Shown: positions 33,512 to 46,570 of the stretch, in pieces
Numbering within the stretch: the first letter of the stretch is position 1
Layout of the letters: the number at the start of each line of letters is the position of its first letter
Assembly (NCBI GenBank): GCA_963682175.1
Contig: OY821786.1
Location: 28,728,501-28,792,500 of the forward strand
Reading direction: 5' to 3'
Length of the DNA stretch: 64,000 nucleotides
Origin: Triglochin maritima
Taxonomy: Eukaryota > Streptophyta > Magnoliopsida > Alismatales > Juncaginaceae
Translations under genes and position numbers: made by a program
Notes under the pieces: generated by a model
What the model saw: only the letters and a program-made list of their open reading frames with translations
Told to the model about the DNA's origin: nothing
Database searches by the model: none

Positions 33512-36412
33512 TGATTAACATTATATCATGCATATATTTGTGTCTTATATCCTTTATTTTTAATCTAAGTAATGCCACGTAATGAGTTTTATGTTTAAGT
33601 TTCAGGAATAAGACAAGTGAGAAGAAGAGACACAAAAAGGATCTAAAAGCAAGAGAAATGACTTAATTGCAAGACTTATGGACTGAGATTCCAGAGATAA
33701 GGACACAGATGTAAACCAAAAGGCCAATGAGCAAATAAAGAAGCTCCACACCATCATCAAGAGTATTTTGGCAATTAGATCCTGGTCTAAACATCAACAA
33801 CCAAATCGGGTTTAGCAAACATGAAGAAATCAAGCCAAAATCAAGCCACCCAAAACCAGACCACATCAACCCAATCCATACCGCCAATTGGATGTCCCAA
33901 ACCGTTAATTGACGGTCTAAATTGCTCCAAACGATTCATGGTTTAGTCGGGTGTTCGATTATGTTGTTTTATACCCATTTATAGTATGTGCTTAGTCCCA
34001 TACCGGGGGATTATCCCGGGTTACCTTTTTTCATTGCTATAAATAGAACTCTTCCACCTTTGTAAGACATCTCCTCTCTTGGTTGTCATTCTCTCTACGT
34101 GGAGTAAAGACTTGGAGCAAAACTCTAGTGGAGAGATGTTACTTGTAATGTGAGTGAGCAATAAAGAATGTTTTCTTAGTTAATGTTGTATCTTCTCTAA
34201 TTCTTGCATGCTTAGCTTAATAGTGTTTTAGTAATCTTAGTATAATTAGAACGTTTTCTCTTCTTAATATGAATGTTAGCATAATGATTAGTGAGTAGTT
34301 TCATTCCCCTTTGAGGGTGGTGATGATGTACATTTATGAGGTATTGAATGGTTGATGAATTTAGAATGTGTAGACTTGAATGTTTGTATGTTCATCGGGT
34401 TTGTTTTATTCATCTACATGTTGGGGGATTTTTATGGGTTTTGCCACAAGATTTAAACACTTCCCATGCTTGGTTTCCTTATATTTATTGGCTGAAATTT
34501 CGTGTTGGATATGCTACATTTTAATCGTGTGTTTGTATTAGCATTTAATTGCTTGATTGATTGAAGAAACTTTGTTTTGATGGGGTTTGCCATAAATTTC
34601 AGACACTTCCAATGCTTAGCTTTGTTCTTCACATTATAGGTTTTGTCACATCTTTAGACACTTCCTATGCATGAACACACACATGACACATACACACATA
34701 TGCTTACATGCGTCATTCATCACTTCTCTCACATCATATATGTTCACACTTGATTGTCATCATTTCATGCTTACATTTGTATCTTATATCCATTATATTT
34801 CACCTAAACAATGCTACGTGACGATTTTTATGTTTGAATTTCAGAAATAAATAGGTTTGAAGAGAAGAGGCATAAAATGACCTAAAAGCATGAAAAAAGA
34901 GTGAGTTGAGAGACTCAATGACTAAGATGCAAGATCGAAGGACCTGAATGTAAGATCGAATGTCAATGAGCAAACAAGAATACTTCACACCTTCATGGGG
35001 AGTATTTTGGCAATTCTATTTGGGTCGGAGCTCCAACAAGCAAAGTAGATGCATCAAAGACAAGCCATTCAAAAAAAGTCCACAAGAAAATCCAGAGCGA
35101 TCCGAACACTGTAGACCGCCAATTGGCGGTCCAAGACCACTAATTGGCAGTCTCTTTTGGTCTGGATCTTCTAAGATTTATGTGGGTCGTGTATTAGAGC
35201 GTATTTAGTCTATTCTTGGTATTTGTTTAGTCCCATACCGGGAAATTGTCCCGGATTACCTTTTTCTATGGCTATAAATAGAACTCTTCACCTTCTATTG
35301 TAATTACCCATTGCTTGGTGGCATTCTCTCTACTTGGAGTAAGCCTTGGAGCAAAATCTCAAGGTGGAGAAGAATGTTGCTAGTGATGTGAGTCATTTAA
35401 TAAAATAATTTTTCCATTGTTTTGTTCTTATGTTGTTTCCTTATGCATGTTTAGCTTAGTTTTATTCCTTTGATTGTAGGCTAAAGTAGTTAGAATGTTT
35501 CCTTTCTTCTTTAGTTTAATTGTTAGAATAATGTGTAGTGAGAAGATTAATCCCTTTTTGGGGGTGGAGATGATGTTCATACATGCATTAAAGAATGGAT
35601 ATGAATGCTTTATATTTTGATTGTGTTGATAAATGTGAATGTATGCTTGCTTGTTAGAGTAGAATACTACACTTGATGGGTTTTGCCACACATCTTAGAC
35701 ACCTCCCATGCTTCTAAAATAACCAGCTTGTGTATATGAATGTTAATCAACTAGGTTAGTGAATGGATTGATAGGTTTTGCCATAACCTTTAGACACTTC
35801 CTATGCATCAAAACACTACCTACATTTTGTGCCTATAGAATGCATTCTTCACCATTTTTACATGTGTGCACACACTCCACCCCTAGGGGTCTTTCTCTTC
35901 TTGATTCCAGTTTAGTTTTACATTCTTTTGGTTTTGATTCGAAGTAATTGTTAGTTTCTTTACTTTGCATTTTTATTCTTAGTAGTTTAGAGTAACGTAG
36001 ATTAGCATAGACAAACTCTTCTCCCTTTTTGTTGCCACTTGATTTCTGAAAAACCAGAGGCTACTCACCTCCCTGAGGATCGACCCGTACTTGTCACCGC
36101 TTCATCGCGGCCGTGCACTTGCGGTATTCAAAATGAGTAAACAAAACTCCACCCCTTGGGGGATTTTATTCCTGAATTTCATCTTTATTATTAGTAGTTG
36201 CTTAGTTTAATTTTAGTTCCACTCATGCTTTCATTTCGTTGTTTGTTGGTTACTAGTTTAGTGTAGTTTAGTTAGTGTCATCAACTTCTTCTCCCATCTT
36301 TCCCACTCGCCTTCAAAAGAACCATAGTCGACACATCTCCTTGTGGATCGCTCCGTATTTGCCACGCCTTCACCGACGTCGTGCACTTGCAGTATTTAAA
36401 ACGAACACATCA
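33512..36412 (+). repeat. G3 5' LTR (interrupted by a solo LTR)
   Basis: Starts TGATTAACATTATATC at 33512 and ends AACACATCA at 36412, six bases before the primer site. Host segments are 33512-34750 and 36149-36412. TATAAATAG at 34038-34046. Paired decayed palindromes at 33882-33925. Its 3' partner starts at 63571. Confidence 0.83.
34751..36143 (+). mobile_element. Solo G-family LTR, TSD ACACT/AAACT
   Basis: Begins TGATTGTCATCATTTC and ends GAGTAAACA, flanked by ACACT (34746-34750) and AAACT (36144-36148), one mismatch. TATAAATAG at 35273-35281. A perfect 18-base palindrome GACCGCCAATTGGCGGTC lies at 35114-35131, with a decayed second copy about 5 bases on. 1393 bp. Confidence 0.82.
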
Positions 36413-37536
36413 AGTTTTTGGCGCCATTGTCGGGGAGGTGCTTTGTCCAGACTCTGGTTTTGACGATTTGAGTGGATTTAATTTTTTGTTTGTAGTTTTT
36501 TTTGTCTCAGGAGACTCTAAAGATCAAGGGACGTCACCAGGAGAAGTTTGGAGGGGAATAGAGGTAAACAGACTGCCAATCAGAGGTGGTGAACCGCCAA
36601 TCGGCGGTCTGGTGAGCTCAGTTTGCTCTTTACTTTATTCTGGATGTTTCTACATTCAATAGCGAGGTGTCGGCTCAATTTGGCATCTTAAGACATGTAG
36701 TTTTCCCCTAGATCAATAATCAATCCCCTTTAATCAACTTGGCCAATAAAAGCCAAAGCAAAAGACTAGGCATTCTTTTGTTTAGGTCATGCATCATATA
36801 CTTGACTTAGGCACGTAGTTTGTCTTTTGTTTTAGCTTTGCTTTCAGTTGTTGAGCGTTGGCGTGAGGTACACATTCATGCATTTTGTATGACCATGCAT
36901 TAGTTAGTAGGAATTGCATTGCAACAAGTGTGACTTGAGTGTTTGTTTGGAGAGTTGATTTCTAGATTAAGACTCCAAAATGCTACTAAGGAGGGGTTGT
37001 CCCATACAAGATAAGGTGGGGGATTTCATCACCTTTTTCTTAGCCCCAAAAATCACACTAATCAAAGACTTAATTTTAAAAGTAAGTAGACATTGGCCCC
37101 TAAGGATTTCGGATGCACTAGGAGAGTGATCCAGGTGAGACCGTCATGAACTAATCGGCGTCGCCTTCCGTGTCGATAATAGGAGGTACTAGATCTCCAG
37201 TTATGGTATCACTGGCTGGGCATTGTGGTCTTCTTTGTAGGGAGGTGAGGCGTGTCGAGACTAGTGATCTCAAAGTTAGGCGTCGTCTAACCTAAGGACC
37301 TATAACCATAAGCTGTTTGAGCCTTGTTTGCTTGTGTGCTTCTACCTTCTCCCACTACCCACACTAGCTCTACAGATTCTTCATTTCTCATCTGAGTCTC
37401 CTCCTCCTCCATATTCTTCATTATCATCTCCTCCTCTGATTACACCTTTTGTTGTGTGTTGTCTTAGAGTCGAGTTGAGCGTTTTATGTGAGGTTGGCCT
37501 CGTTCTGGTGAAAGCGCTTGACTTGAGAGAGTACAT
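36413..37536 (+). repeat. G3 5' leader with tRNA-Asp primer site
   Basis: TGGCGCCATTGTCGGGGA at 36419-36436 pairs with the 3' end of plant tRNA-Asp apart from two mismatches. The following untranslated leader carries the palindrome word ACCGCCAATCGGCGGTCT near 36592-36609, just as in the U3. No long frame occurs before the gag start. Confidence 0.82.
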
Positions 37537-37791
37537 TTGTCTGAGATGGACAGGCTAGGTGTTCGCCCATCTCCACCTCGTGCTCCTTTGGAGCATGAGG
37601 CTGAATCGTCTTGTGGCGATGGGGGAGGCTGGGTTCCATACATGGAATACCTCGGTCCGCGCCCACCACCACGTAGACCTCCTTCTCCTCCTCCTCCAAC
37701 TCAGGAGGAAGAGGGAGTCGATCAGAATCGAGTTCTTCGTGCACCACCGCATTTAGTTCGACAGGATAGACCGATGACTCTATGGGAGCGG
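37537..37791 (+). pseudogene. G3 gag N-terminus, cut by insertion of G4
   Basis: ATG at 37537 (or 37546, MDRLGVRP) opens a Pro/Arg-rich gag N-terminus that runs to MTLWER, where G4 interrupts it. Host reading resumes in the same frame at 58414 once G4 and one AGCGG duplication are removed, and then meets a stop (TAG) near 58531. The N-terminal proline-rich linker is a usual feature of plant Gypsy gag. Confidence 0.75.
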
Positions 37792-39196
37792 TGTTTAATC
37801 GTTTTAAATACCGCAAGTGCACGACCACGTTGAAGCGGTGGCAAGTACGAGTCGATCCTCAAGGAGGTGAGTAGCCTCTGGTTTTTCAGATATCAAGTGA
37901 CAACAAAAAGGGAGAAGAGTTTGTCTATGCTAATCTACGCTACTCTAAACAACTAAGAATAAAAATGGAAAGTAAAGAAACTAACGATTACTTTGAATCA
38001 AAACTAAAAGAATGTAAAACTAAGTTGGAATCAAGAAAAGAAAGACCCCTAGGGGTGGAGTGTGTGCAAACATGTAAAAAGATGGTGAATAATGCATTCT
38101 ATAGGCACAAATGTAGGTAGTGTTTTCATGCATAGGAAGTGTCTAAAGGTTATGGCAAAACCTATCAATCCATTTACTAACCTAGTTGATTAACATTCAT
38201 ATACACAAGCTGGTTATTTTAGAACCTAAACAAGCATGGGAGGTGTCTAAGATGTGTAGCAAAACTCATCAAGTGTAGTATTCTACTCTAACAAGCAAGT
38301 ATACATTCACATTTATCAACACAATCAAAATATAAAGCATTCATATCCATTCTTTAATGCATGTATGAACATCATCTCCACCCCCAAAAGGGGATGAATC
38401 TACTCACTACACATTATTCTAACAATTAAACTAAAGAAGAAAGGAAACATTCTAACTACTTTAGCCTACAATCAAAGAAATAAAACTAAACTAAGCATGC
38501 ATAAAGAAACAACATAAGAAAAAAACAAAGGAAAAATTATTTTATTAAATGACTCACATCACTAGCAACATTCTTCTCTACCTTCATAATTTGCTCCAAG
38601 GCTTACCCCAAGTAGAGAGAATGCCACCACGCAATGGGTGAATACAATAAAAGGTGAAGAGTTCTATTTATAGCCATAGAAAAAGGTAATCCGGGACAAT
38701 CCCGTGGTATGAGACTAAACAAATACCAGAAATAGACTAAATACACACTAATACACGTCCCACAGAAAGCTTAGCGGATCTGGAGCAAAACAGACCGCCA
38801 ATTGGCGGTTTTGGACCGCCAATTGGCGGTCTATATGGTTCGGATCACGCTGGATTTTCTTCTGGGCTTTTCTGGATGACTTAGCTTGTCTTTGATGCAT
38901 CTACGTCGCTTGCTGGAGCTCTGACCCGAAAAGAATTGCCAAAATACTCCCCATGATGGTGTGAAGTATTCTTGTTTGCTCATTGGTCCTTCGATCTTAC
39001 ATTCAGGTCCTTTGATCTTGCATCTTAGTCTTGAGTCTCTCAACTCAGTCCTTTTTCATGCTTTTAGGTCATTTTATGCGTGTTCTTTTCAAACCTATTT
39101 ATTTCTGAAATTCAAACATAAAACTCATCACGTAGCATTGTCTAGGTGAAAGATAATGGATAAGATACAAATATAAGCATGAAATGATGTCAATCA
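37792..39196 (-). repeat. G4 3' LTR
   Basis: TGTTTAATCG ... GATGTCAATCA. Contains TATA (minus, about 38666-38674) and two near-perfect palindromes at 38793-38810 and 38814-38831, the second being exactly GACCGCCAATTGGCGGTC. Closely similar to 57000-58408. Confidence 0.88.
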
Positions 39197-39698
39197 AATA
39201 CCCCCACACATAACGTTTGCTAGTCCCGAGCAAAACAAAGAAAGAGAAAAGCATACGAAAAACAAGAAATCCTAACTCACTTTCGTAGGAATCACGGTTG
39301 CACTTAGCACGTGCAACAAGCCGTTAAACCTCCTTGTCGCCAAGGAGGAGGAGTGTTGTCTCCTGAGGGTTTTTAGCGGATATACCCACAAAATCCGAAC
39401 AAAGATGCATTATTGAACCTAGCTACACGACTTGATGGCTCATTTTGTCGATCGTTGGACGCGGTAATGCTACGAGCCGACTCTATAAATGTAATCAGTC
39501 CACACACCTAGCCTAATGAATCATTCGTTAAAGTTAATTAAGGACTTAAGTGCAAGACATGGACAACCTCAACATCCTCAAGTGATACAAAGTGTAAGGT
39601 ACATTAAGGTTCTTATTTGCATTACTTTTTTTTTCTTTTTCTTTTTTTTCTTACTTTTTTTCTTTTTCTTACTAGTTAGAGTTTCATTCTCCCAGGGT
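39197..39698 (-). repeat. G4 3' untranslated region, distal part, with polypurine tract
   Basis: Minus-sense GTGTGGGGGTATT precedes the 3' LTR and is the likely polypurine tract (39197-39210). A long T/C tract lies at 39626-39675. The region continues past the Copia insertion at 48843. Confidence 0.8.
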
Positions 39699-39703
39699 CA
39701 GGT

Positions 39704-41602
39704 TGAAGGGAATGTGTTCTAAAAGTTTTACTTTTAAATGTCAATTATTATGAATTGAATGAGAAATCATTTTGTTCGTTGTTTATGTTATTCGTCTTTT
39801 AGAAGTGTTAAAGAAGATGCTCTTGGTGCTTAACCGTAGAGCTCTAAAAGATATTGGTTTGCATAAAACAAAAGATATTCGCAATCATGGTAATAAACAT
39901 GGGACATTTATTACCGAGTTAAGATTGTCGTGTTGGTCATAGATCGTTGTAGCTCTACAAGTGAGTGACAACACAGGTACGCAAAAGAGGAAAATATTAC
40001 TTTTGTATACTGAATAGACCTAATAAGTAAAATATTATAGAAATGTGTTTCTGTGTCATTAATATTTTATTGTGTCCTTGGTCCTTTGATATGAGACTTA
40101 CATCCGATCACTTAAGAAATACTTGATTATGCTAGTGTCTTGAGCTATCGATAAGTGTAGTGTAAAGGCATTGGTTGGTTAAGTATGACTTTTGTTGGAG
40201 AATATAATTAGTCAAAAGATTATAATTGCCCCTCTTAATTGAGTAATGATATTAATGGGCCCCTTGATAAAGCAAAGTTATAATGTGCACAATGTGATTT
40301 GAGTTAAGTCACATATTTATAACTAGCTTAAAGAGATCAAGAAATGAATACTAATACAAAGATGACGCAATACTACTTTGTATGTATTCTTAATATCATG
40401 AGGCAAGGGACGGACACAAGTGGTGCACTCCATCACTAATTGGATCGGGTTTTGGTTCGACCTGAATTAAGACATCTAGCTAATTGGGAACTATAATGTG
40501 TAGCTAGATACCACTTATAGTTTGTGATGTGAAGCTATTAATATCACTGCCAATTTAGCTTAGATCCTCTCATAGGTCACACCATAAAACTGGGAAACAA
40601 GAAGGTGAATTTATGTTCATATGATGTATCGAGTTTCGTATACATGTGGTGAATCGATAAAATCATTATGTCATGAAAATGACATATTTAGAATCATGAA
40701 TTTATATATGAGATGTAAATATATCATGGGGTGTGATTGTTTGATATTACATATGATGATATATTGCATAGGATATATAAATTAGCTATAACCCCAAAGA
40801 TCGAATTTTGTTGGGAATTAATCCAAAATTCGATAAGGCAAATTAATTAATTAAATTTGCTAAAACCCCAAATACGAATTTTGTTGGGAATTAAACCAAA
40901 ATTAGATAAAGGCAAATTAATTAAATTTCCTAAAACAAAAAAAAACGAATTTTGTTGGGAATTAATCCAAAATTCGATAAATGCAAATTAATTAAGGAAT
41001 TATTGATCATGGTTTTGACTTGGTCAATTATGATTAAATTTGGATGTGGATTAATAAATTTAATATTGGGAATTGGTCTTAAGAGAGAAAAACATGGAAG
41101 AATGGGTCAATGCATAGCCCATGATGTGGAAATTAAAGGAGCCTATAAATAGGCCTAATTTTCTTCATTAAAAATAAGCATATGCAAAATTCTCTCTCTC
41201 TAACCACCCCAATTAATCCATCCGAAATTCCTTAGTTAATTTGAGTTTTTGGAGAGTAAAATCTCAGGAAAGAAAAGATGGTTATTAGCTAGATTCTAAA
41301 CCCGTTTGGAGATTGATTGGCTAGCTCCTTTCTCTCCAACATTGTTTAGAGTTTGGTGAACACTCGGAGGCAATCCACCGGGCGATTCGACCGGCAACGC
41401 GACTCCGGATCTTCAAGAGGTTTTAGAGAACCTCTAGGTATGATCCTCTTTGCAATTATTTGTTTGTTCTAATGCATGATAAATAATTAGGACAAACAAA
41501 TGCATGTCTATATGAAAATCGAAGAAAATATGAATGTTTCGATCCTATATGTTTATAAAAATTCGAAAAATATATACATATAATAGGACACGAAATCCAA
41601 CA
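39704..41602 (+). repeat. Copia 5' LTR
   Basis: TGAAGGGAATGTG ... GAAATCCAACA, 1899 bp. TATAAATAG core promoter at 41144-41152. Upstream of it are three tandem hairpin units. A TCTCTCTCTAACC stretch about 45 bases after the TATA box is the likely transcription start region. Confidence 0.93.
40783..40995. repeat. Three tandem AT-rich hairpin units in the Copia U3
   Basis: Units of about 72 bases begin near 40802, 40875 and 40946. Each has CGAATTTTG, a spacer GTTGGGAATTAA.C and CAAAATTCG, so it can fold on itself, followed by GATAA.GGCAAATTAATT. The 3' LTR carries the same three near 48037, 48110 and 48182. Confidence 0.88.
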
Positions 41603-41615
41603 GTGGTATCAAAGC

Positions 41616-43115
41616 TTTTGATTCATATTATCTTTGATTTAGACTATAAAATCAATCTAGGCTACCATCTAGAATCAAAACAATTCGATTTTGTGTCTTT
41701 TTCGAGTTTTTCGATGTTTTGTTGATAAAATTCTAATAAATTCGTTTTGATGGTTTTATATGTTTTAAAACAACACACATGATTGTTAGAATTGAAATTT
41801 AGACATTTTTCTAATTTATAGAATTTTCGTTTTATTTTAAATGATTATTTTATAAAGGAATCAACAAAGCCGAAAAGGACTAATGTTCATCTTTCCTTTT
41901 GGAAATTGGATGAACGATGGTTCAAAATAATTAATTTTGAACTATGGATGCATGAATATCATTTTAATGGATTTCAAATGATTTTTCTAGAATTGTTTGA
42001 TTTTAGATGCTTGATAATCTAGATTAAATTGTTTAGATTGGACATGCGTGTATGCTTTGGTCGAGTTGTTTTTGCAGGAATTGTGAGTTTATATGTTCCA
42101 AATCAGCAACTTTGAATGTATGGAATTATTATTATACAGGGGCTTATTTGTATGTAAAAGCCAAATTCTCTCTTTCTATCTTTTAGATAATTACATTGCA
42201 TTTGAGAGGTTTTACATAGGACTTGCACTAGTCGGTTTTTATCGAATGTGAGGAGCATGTTTATTTTCTGTAAAATGTACATCTCCGGTGCTAGAGGAAG
42301 TCGCCGCTGTAGCGCATCGATCGAGGATCAAAGAACAGGGATCGAAGATCAATGATCAAAGGGAACATATAAACTCACACGATGTGGATTGTGTGAATGT
42401 TTAATTTCTGTTTTTTTAATTTCTGTTATGCATGTGATGAATGTGATTGAATGTTAGGATGTGTATGAATGGTAATATGCATGATAACCTAAAATTCTGA
42501 ATCACATGTTAATATATGAAATTGTCCAACAAAATTAAGAGTAATTTTCCTTCTTATTTCATCCATTAGCAGCCATTGATCGAGGGATACTCTGCTCGCC
42601 CTTAGCGGGAGATAGCTCCCTTCATCTTTGGGAATAGTGGGAGATATAATGGTTGTCTATTGTTGTGCCACGATTAAATATATGAGGTGCGTTTCACCCT
42701 AGTGAACCCCAAGTATGTTTAGTTGTGAATACAATGGATAAACATATCTCGTATCAAATGAAAATAAGTTTTCTTAACATTACCTAGAGCACTCGCTCGG
42801 TTTTGGGAAAAAGTTTTTCTTACGAGGATATGTCATATTCCCTCATAATTAAAACGACAAGAATCACAAGAGTTTGAAGATGCTAATATTGCTAAAATTC
42901 AAAAAGGTTGTGATTAGAAAGAGTTTTTCTTACCTTGATATTGTGATATATTCGATAGCCCTTAGCTAGTCTATATTGCAATTGATAGGATCTTGGATTA
43001 CTGCATCTACGGGCAAAATTTTATTTGCAATATTTACATTTATATTCGATATATATGTATGTTTTTTTAAAACATAAAATTGACATTAAAATCATGTATA
43101 ATTTATTTTGTAGAA
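41616..43115 (+). other. Copia 5' leader
   Basis: 1.5 kb between primer site and gag with no long frame. AT-rich. A repeated TTTTTCTTAC motif near 42816 and 42926 precedes similar text. It may hold the packaging signal, but nothing specific is recognised. Confidence 0.6.
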
Positions 43116-44087
43116 ATGTCTAATATCCAACCAATTGTGCGATCTATGATCGAAAAGAACCCTTTGCAAAATGATGGCTCAAACTTCATGAAATGGCAAC
43201 TCAATCTTAATATCGTGTTGAGGTTTGAAAAACTATCTCATATTTTGGATGGTGAAATCCCAAAATTGAATGAGAAGGCAACCGGTAATGAGAAAGAGGC
43301 GATAGCCAAATGGGAAGACCAAGAGAACCAAGTTCACGGTCTAATGTTGGCATCCATGGGTGACTTGCTTCAAGCGAAATACTTGGATTCAAAACCCAAG
43401 AAGACCATGGAAGCTTTAACAAAGATGTTCATGGATAGTGCCCGAAAGGAGCGCTATAAGACCACCATCGCACTCACAAGGTGTCATATGGCAGAGGGAA
43501 CATCGGTATCCGTGCATTTTCTCATGATGCAAGGATACCTTGAGAAGTTGTCGAAGCTCTCTTCTCCAATGCCCGAGGACATTGCCGAAGATTTGATTCT
43601 TGGCTCTCTAGCCCCGTCCTTTAAGGACTTTGTGATGCACTATCATGTGCGTAAAAAAAGGGTGAGTCTTGAGGAGCTTCACAACGCTCTCAAAACGACA
43701 GAAGTTGACATGGGCAAAGGTCGGGACAATCAAGTCCTAGCCGTCCATGAGAGGAGAAAAAAGATCAACAAAGGTAAAGGCAAATTTACCAAAGATACGT
43801 CAATCAAGAGAAAGGGAGTAGGAGGTGCTCATGAGAGTGCCTCAAGGGGGAAATCTTTCAAATCTCCAACTCCCAACACGGAGTGCTTTCACTGCGATGA
43901 AAAGGGACACATCCGACCTAATTGCCCCAAATACAAGGAAGACCTTGAAAATTGGATGATTGAACGTAGGCGCCCGAGAAACGCCAAAGGTATGTTTGTT
44001 ATTGAGATAAATTTAATCACCTCTATCCTTGATTTGGTAATGGTTACCGGATCTTGTGCTCACATAATTTTGATGTGCAACTATTGA
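43116..44087 (+). CDS. Copia Gag with CCHC zinc knuckle, running into a damaged protease start
   Basis: The start MSNIQPIVRSM at 43116 is preferred over an upstream ATG at 43080, which lies 12 codons before and lacks similarity to gag. Residues 1-225 form a UBN2-type Gag capsid region (WQLNLNIVL, ERYKTTIALTRCHM, VHFLMMQGYLEKL, LILGSLAPSFKDFV). A basic linker follows (KKINKGKGKF), then the zinc knuckle C-F-H-C-x4-H-x4-C at 43884-43925. Capsid assembly and RNA packaging are the expected roles. After it comes 'GMFVIEINL', the usual lead into Copia protease, but the catalytic D-T-G is replaced by 'MVTGSCAH' and the frame stops at 44085-44087. Gag itself looks intact. Confidence 0.85.
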   Translation: MSNIQPIVRSMIEKNPLQNDGSNFMKWQLNLNIVLRFEKLSHILDGEIPKLNEKATGNEKEAIAKWEDQENQVHGLMLASMGDLLQAKYLDSKPKKTMEALTKMFMDSARKERYKTTIALTRCHMAEGTSVSVHFLMMQGYLEKLSKLSSPMPEDIAEDLILGSLAPSFKDFVMHYHVRKKRVSLEELHNALKTTEVDMGKGRDNQVLAVHERRKKINKGKGKFTKDTSIKRKGVGGAHESASRGKSFKSPTPNTECFHCDEKGHIRPNCPKYKEDLENWMIERRRPRNAKGMFVIEINLITSILDLVMVTGSCAHIILMCNY

Positions 44088-46570
44088 AGGATAGGAAAGG
44101 AACTCATGAAGAACGAGATGATATTGAAGATTGGAAATAGTACAAGCATCACTGCGACTGTACAAAATTCTATGGAACTTCAATAGTCTAGTGATTTAAA
44201 TTTATGCCTTGAAGAATGTTTATTATGTGCCTTCGATTAGCAAGAACATTTCTGTATCAAGTTTTAGATATGGATAAATTTTAATAAATATTTTAATTCT
44301 TGCTTGTCTATATCGAAGAATGGAATTCTCTATGCAAATACATTCGTATGGAATGACTTCTATTTGCTTGAAATGAATAATAAACAAACTCAAACAAACA
44401 AACAATAACAAAAAGGAAACTAAGATAACTCACGTGAATGATTGATTCTTGTAGCACTATCGGATTGGTCAAATAAATGACCAAGAGACCTTTCAAGAAG
44501 AAAGGAACGAAAACGAGTGCCTTATTGGATATGATGCATTCCAATGTATGTGATCCAATAAGTACAACTGCAAAAGACAGTTTAATGTACTTCATTTTGT
44601 TTACGGACAACTATAGTCATTATGCTATATTTGTCTAATGGGAAACAAAAGTGAATTCTTTGACAAGTTCAAGGAATTCGAGGATGAAGTAGTGAACCGA
44701 CTCAACAAGAATATCGAGTCTCTATGAAAGGTTCGTAGGGGTGAGTGCTTAGGATACCTAATTTGAACTCATTCCTAAAGTAGGAACAAGATATTGCTCA
44801 ACATGGTTCGATCAATAATAAGTCAATTTAAATTGCCTATTTACTTTTGGAATTATGCACTACAAATAATGACAAACTCACTAAATAATTTTCCATCCAA
44901 ATCCGTAGAGAAGATGTCTTGTGAGTTATGGAGTTTAAAGACACCTAAGCTCGACTTTCTCAAGATTTGGGGTTGTGAGGTATACATCAAGAGATTGATG
45001 TCAACCAAACTTCAACCAAAAGCGGATAAGTGCTTCTTTATAGGTTGTCCTCGTCTAACAAGAGGATACTACTTTTGGTGTATCACCTCCAATCGAAAGA
45101 TTATAGAGAGAGATATGTTTTTTCTAGAATTTCTGGAAAAGAGAGAAAAGTAGTGGGAGTAGAGTTAAGCTTGAGGAAACTCAAGATACTCTACAAGATC
45201 ATGACATGAATGATGACATTCAAAATCATGAAGACCCAACCGAGATTCATTTGGTTAGTGGGAGGATGAGCGAGATCCTTACAAAAATTGTGAGAGAATC
45301 TCAATCATCTCCACCTAGTGTACGTTCGAGAGTCGAACATGAACCTATTCCTCAGGAAATTGTGGAAGAAGTTCAAGAGACACGAGAAGAACCAAAAGAA
45401 TAGAGAAGGTTGACGAGGGAAATGAGGAAACCCAATAAGTATGTGGGACTTCATGAGATCATGGTACAAGATACCAAAGATCCCTCGACCTTCCAAGAAG
45501 CAATGGAAAGAAAAGACTCCAAACTATGGTGAAAGGCCATGGAATCCGAAGTAGAATCCATGTATGATAATCAAGTATGGAACTTGATTTGCCTTCCTCA
45601 AGAGAAAATATCATTTGGTATAAATGAGCTTTTAGGAGGAAGATAGTCATGGACAGTAACTTGACAACCTACGAAGCAAGGCTTGTAGCAAAAGTTATAC
45701 TCAAATTCAAGAAATTGACTTTGATGAGATTTTTGAGAGGTTCCCATGTTAAAATCTATTCGGATTATGCTCACTATTACCGCATTTCACAATTATGTGA
45801 TATGGAAGATGGATATGAAAATGGCGTTCCCTAAACGGGAACTTGGAGGAGGATTTGTACGTGGTACAACCTCAAGGTTTTGATAATCCAAATAATAGCG
45901 AGAAGAAATGCAAGTTTCGAGGATCCACTTATGGATTGAAGCAAGCATCGAGGAGTTGGAACAAACGCTTTGACGAAGAGGTAAAGAAGATTCACTTCAT
46001 TCAAAGTAAAGGAAAACCTTGTTGATACAAGGATATTTGTGGGAGTCATGCAATACTTCTGATCTTATATGTCGATGACATATTGCTCATGAGCAATCAT
46101 ATACCTTTGCATTAGCAAACGAGAAATTTCATTGAAATCTGTATGTTCAATGAAAAGAAATGGATGAGGCTCAACACATCTTGAGAATAAAGATACATTG
46201 AAATACATCCCATAGATACATTGGCCTAAGTCAACGTGCATACATTGACAAGGTCTTGGAAAGGTTCAGGGTGAACAATTCCAATATAGACAATGTGCCA
46301 ATAAATATGAGTATAAGTGTGCAACTCAAGGAGTCTCAACGTGCTCAATCACGTAGAAACTTGGAGTACATGAAGGTAGCCCTTATACTTCGGCAAAAGG
46401 AAGGACCATGTACACAATGACTTGCACAAGACTCGAAATCTCGTATGCTCTAAGAGTGACAGGTAGTCACCAATCCGACGCAAGTCCTAGGCATGGGATT
46501 GCGCTCAAGAATATTCTGAAGTACCTTAACCGGACTAAAGATAAGGTTCTTGTTTATGAAAGACAAAGGA
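44088..46570 (+). pseudogene. Degenerate Copia pol (integrase, reverse transcriptase, RNase H fragments)
   Basis: Ordered remnants in changing frames. 44794-45153: integrase C-terminal half (SQFKLPIYFWNYAL, KTPKLDFLKIWGCEVYIKRL). 45649-46030: reverse transcriptase pieces (LEEDLYVVQPQGFDNP, YGLKQASRSWNKRFDE). 46068-46079: the catalytic Y-V-D-D. About 46430-46560: RNase H-side pieces (SYALRVTGSH, ALKNILKYLNRTKDKVLVYE). Protease, the zinc-binding HHCC and the D,D35E core of integrase are not visible between 44088 and 44790, which is too short to hold them. Multiple stops and frameshifts prevent any functional Pol. Confidence 0.82.

Noticed and set aside
39516..39722. 68-codon frame with a run of Phe
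   Set aside because: Produced by the T/C tract in the G4 untranslated region and running across the Copia boundary.
40952..41152. 66-codon frame present identically in both Copia LTRs (also 48188-48388)
   Set aside because: Spans the TATA box within U3, and its duplication only reflects the LTR pair.
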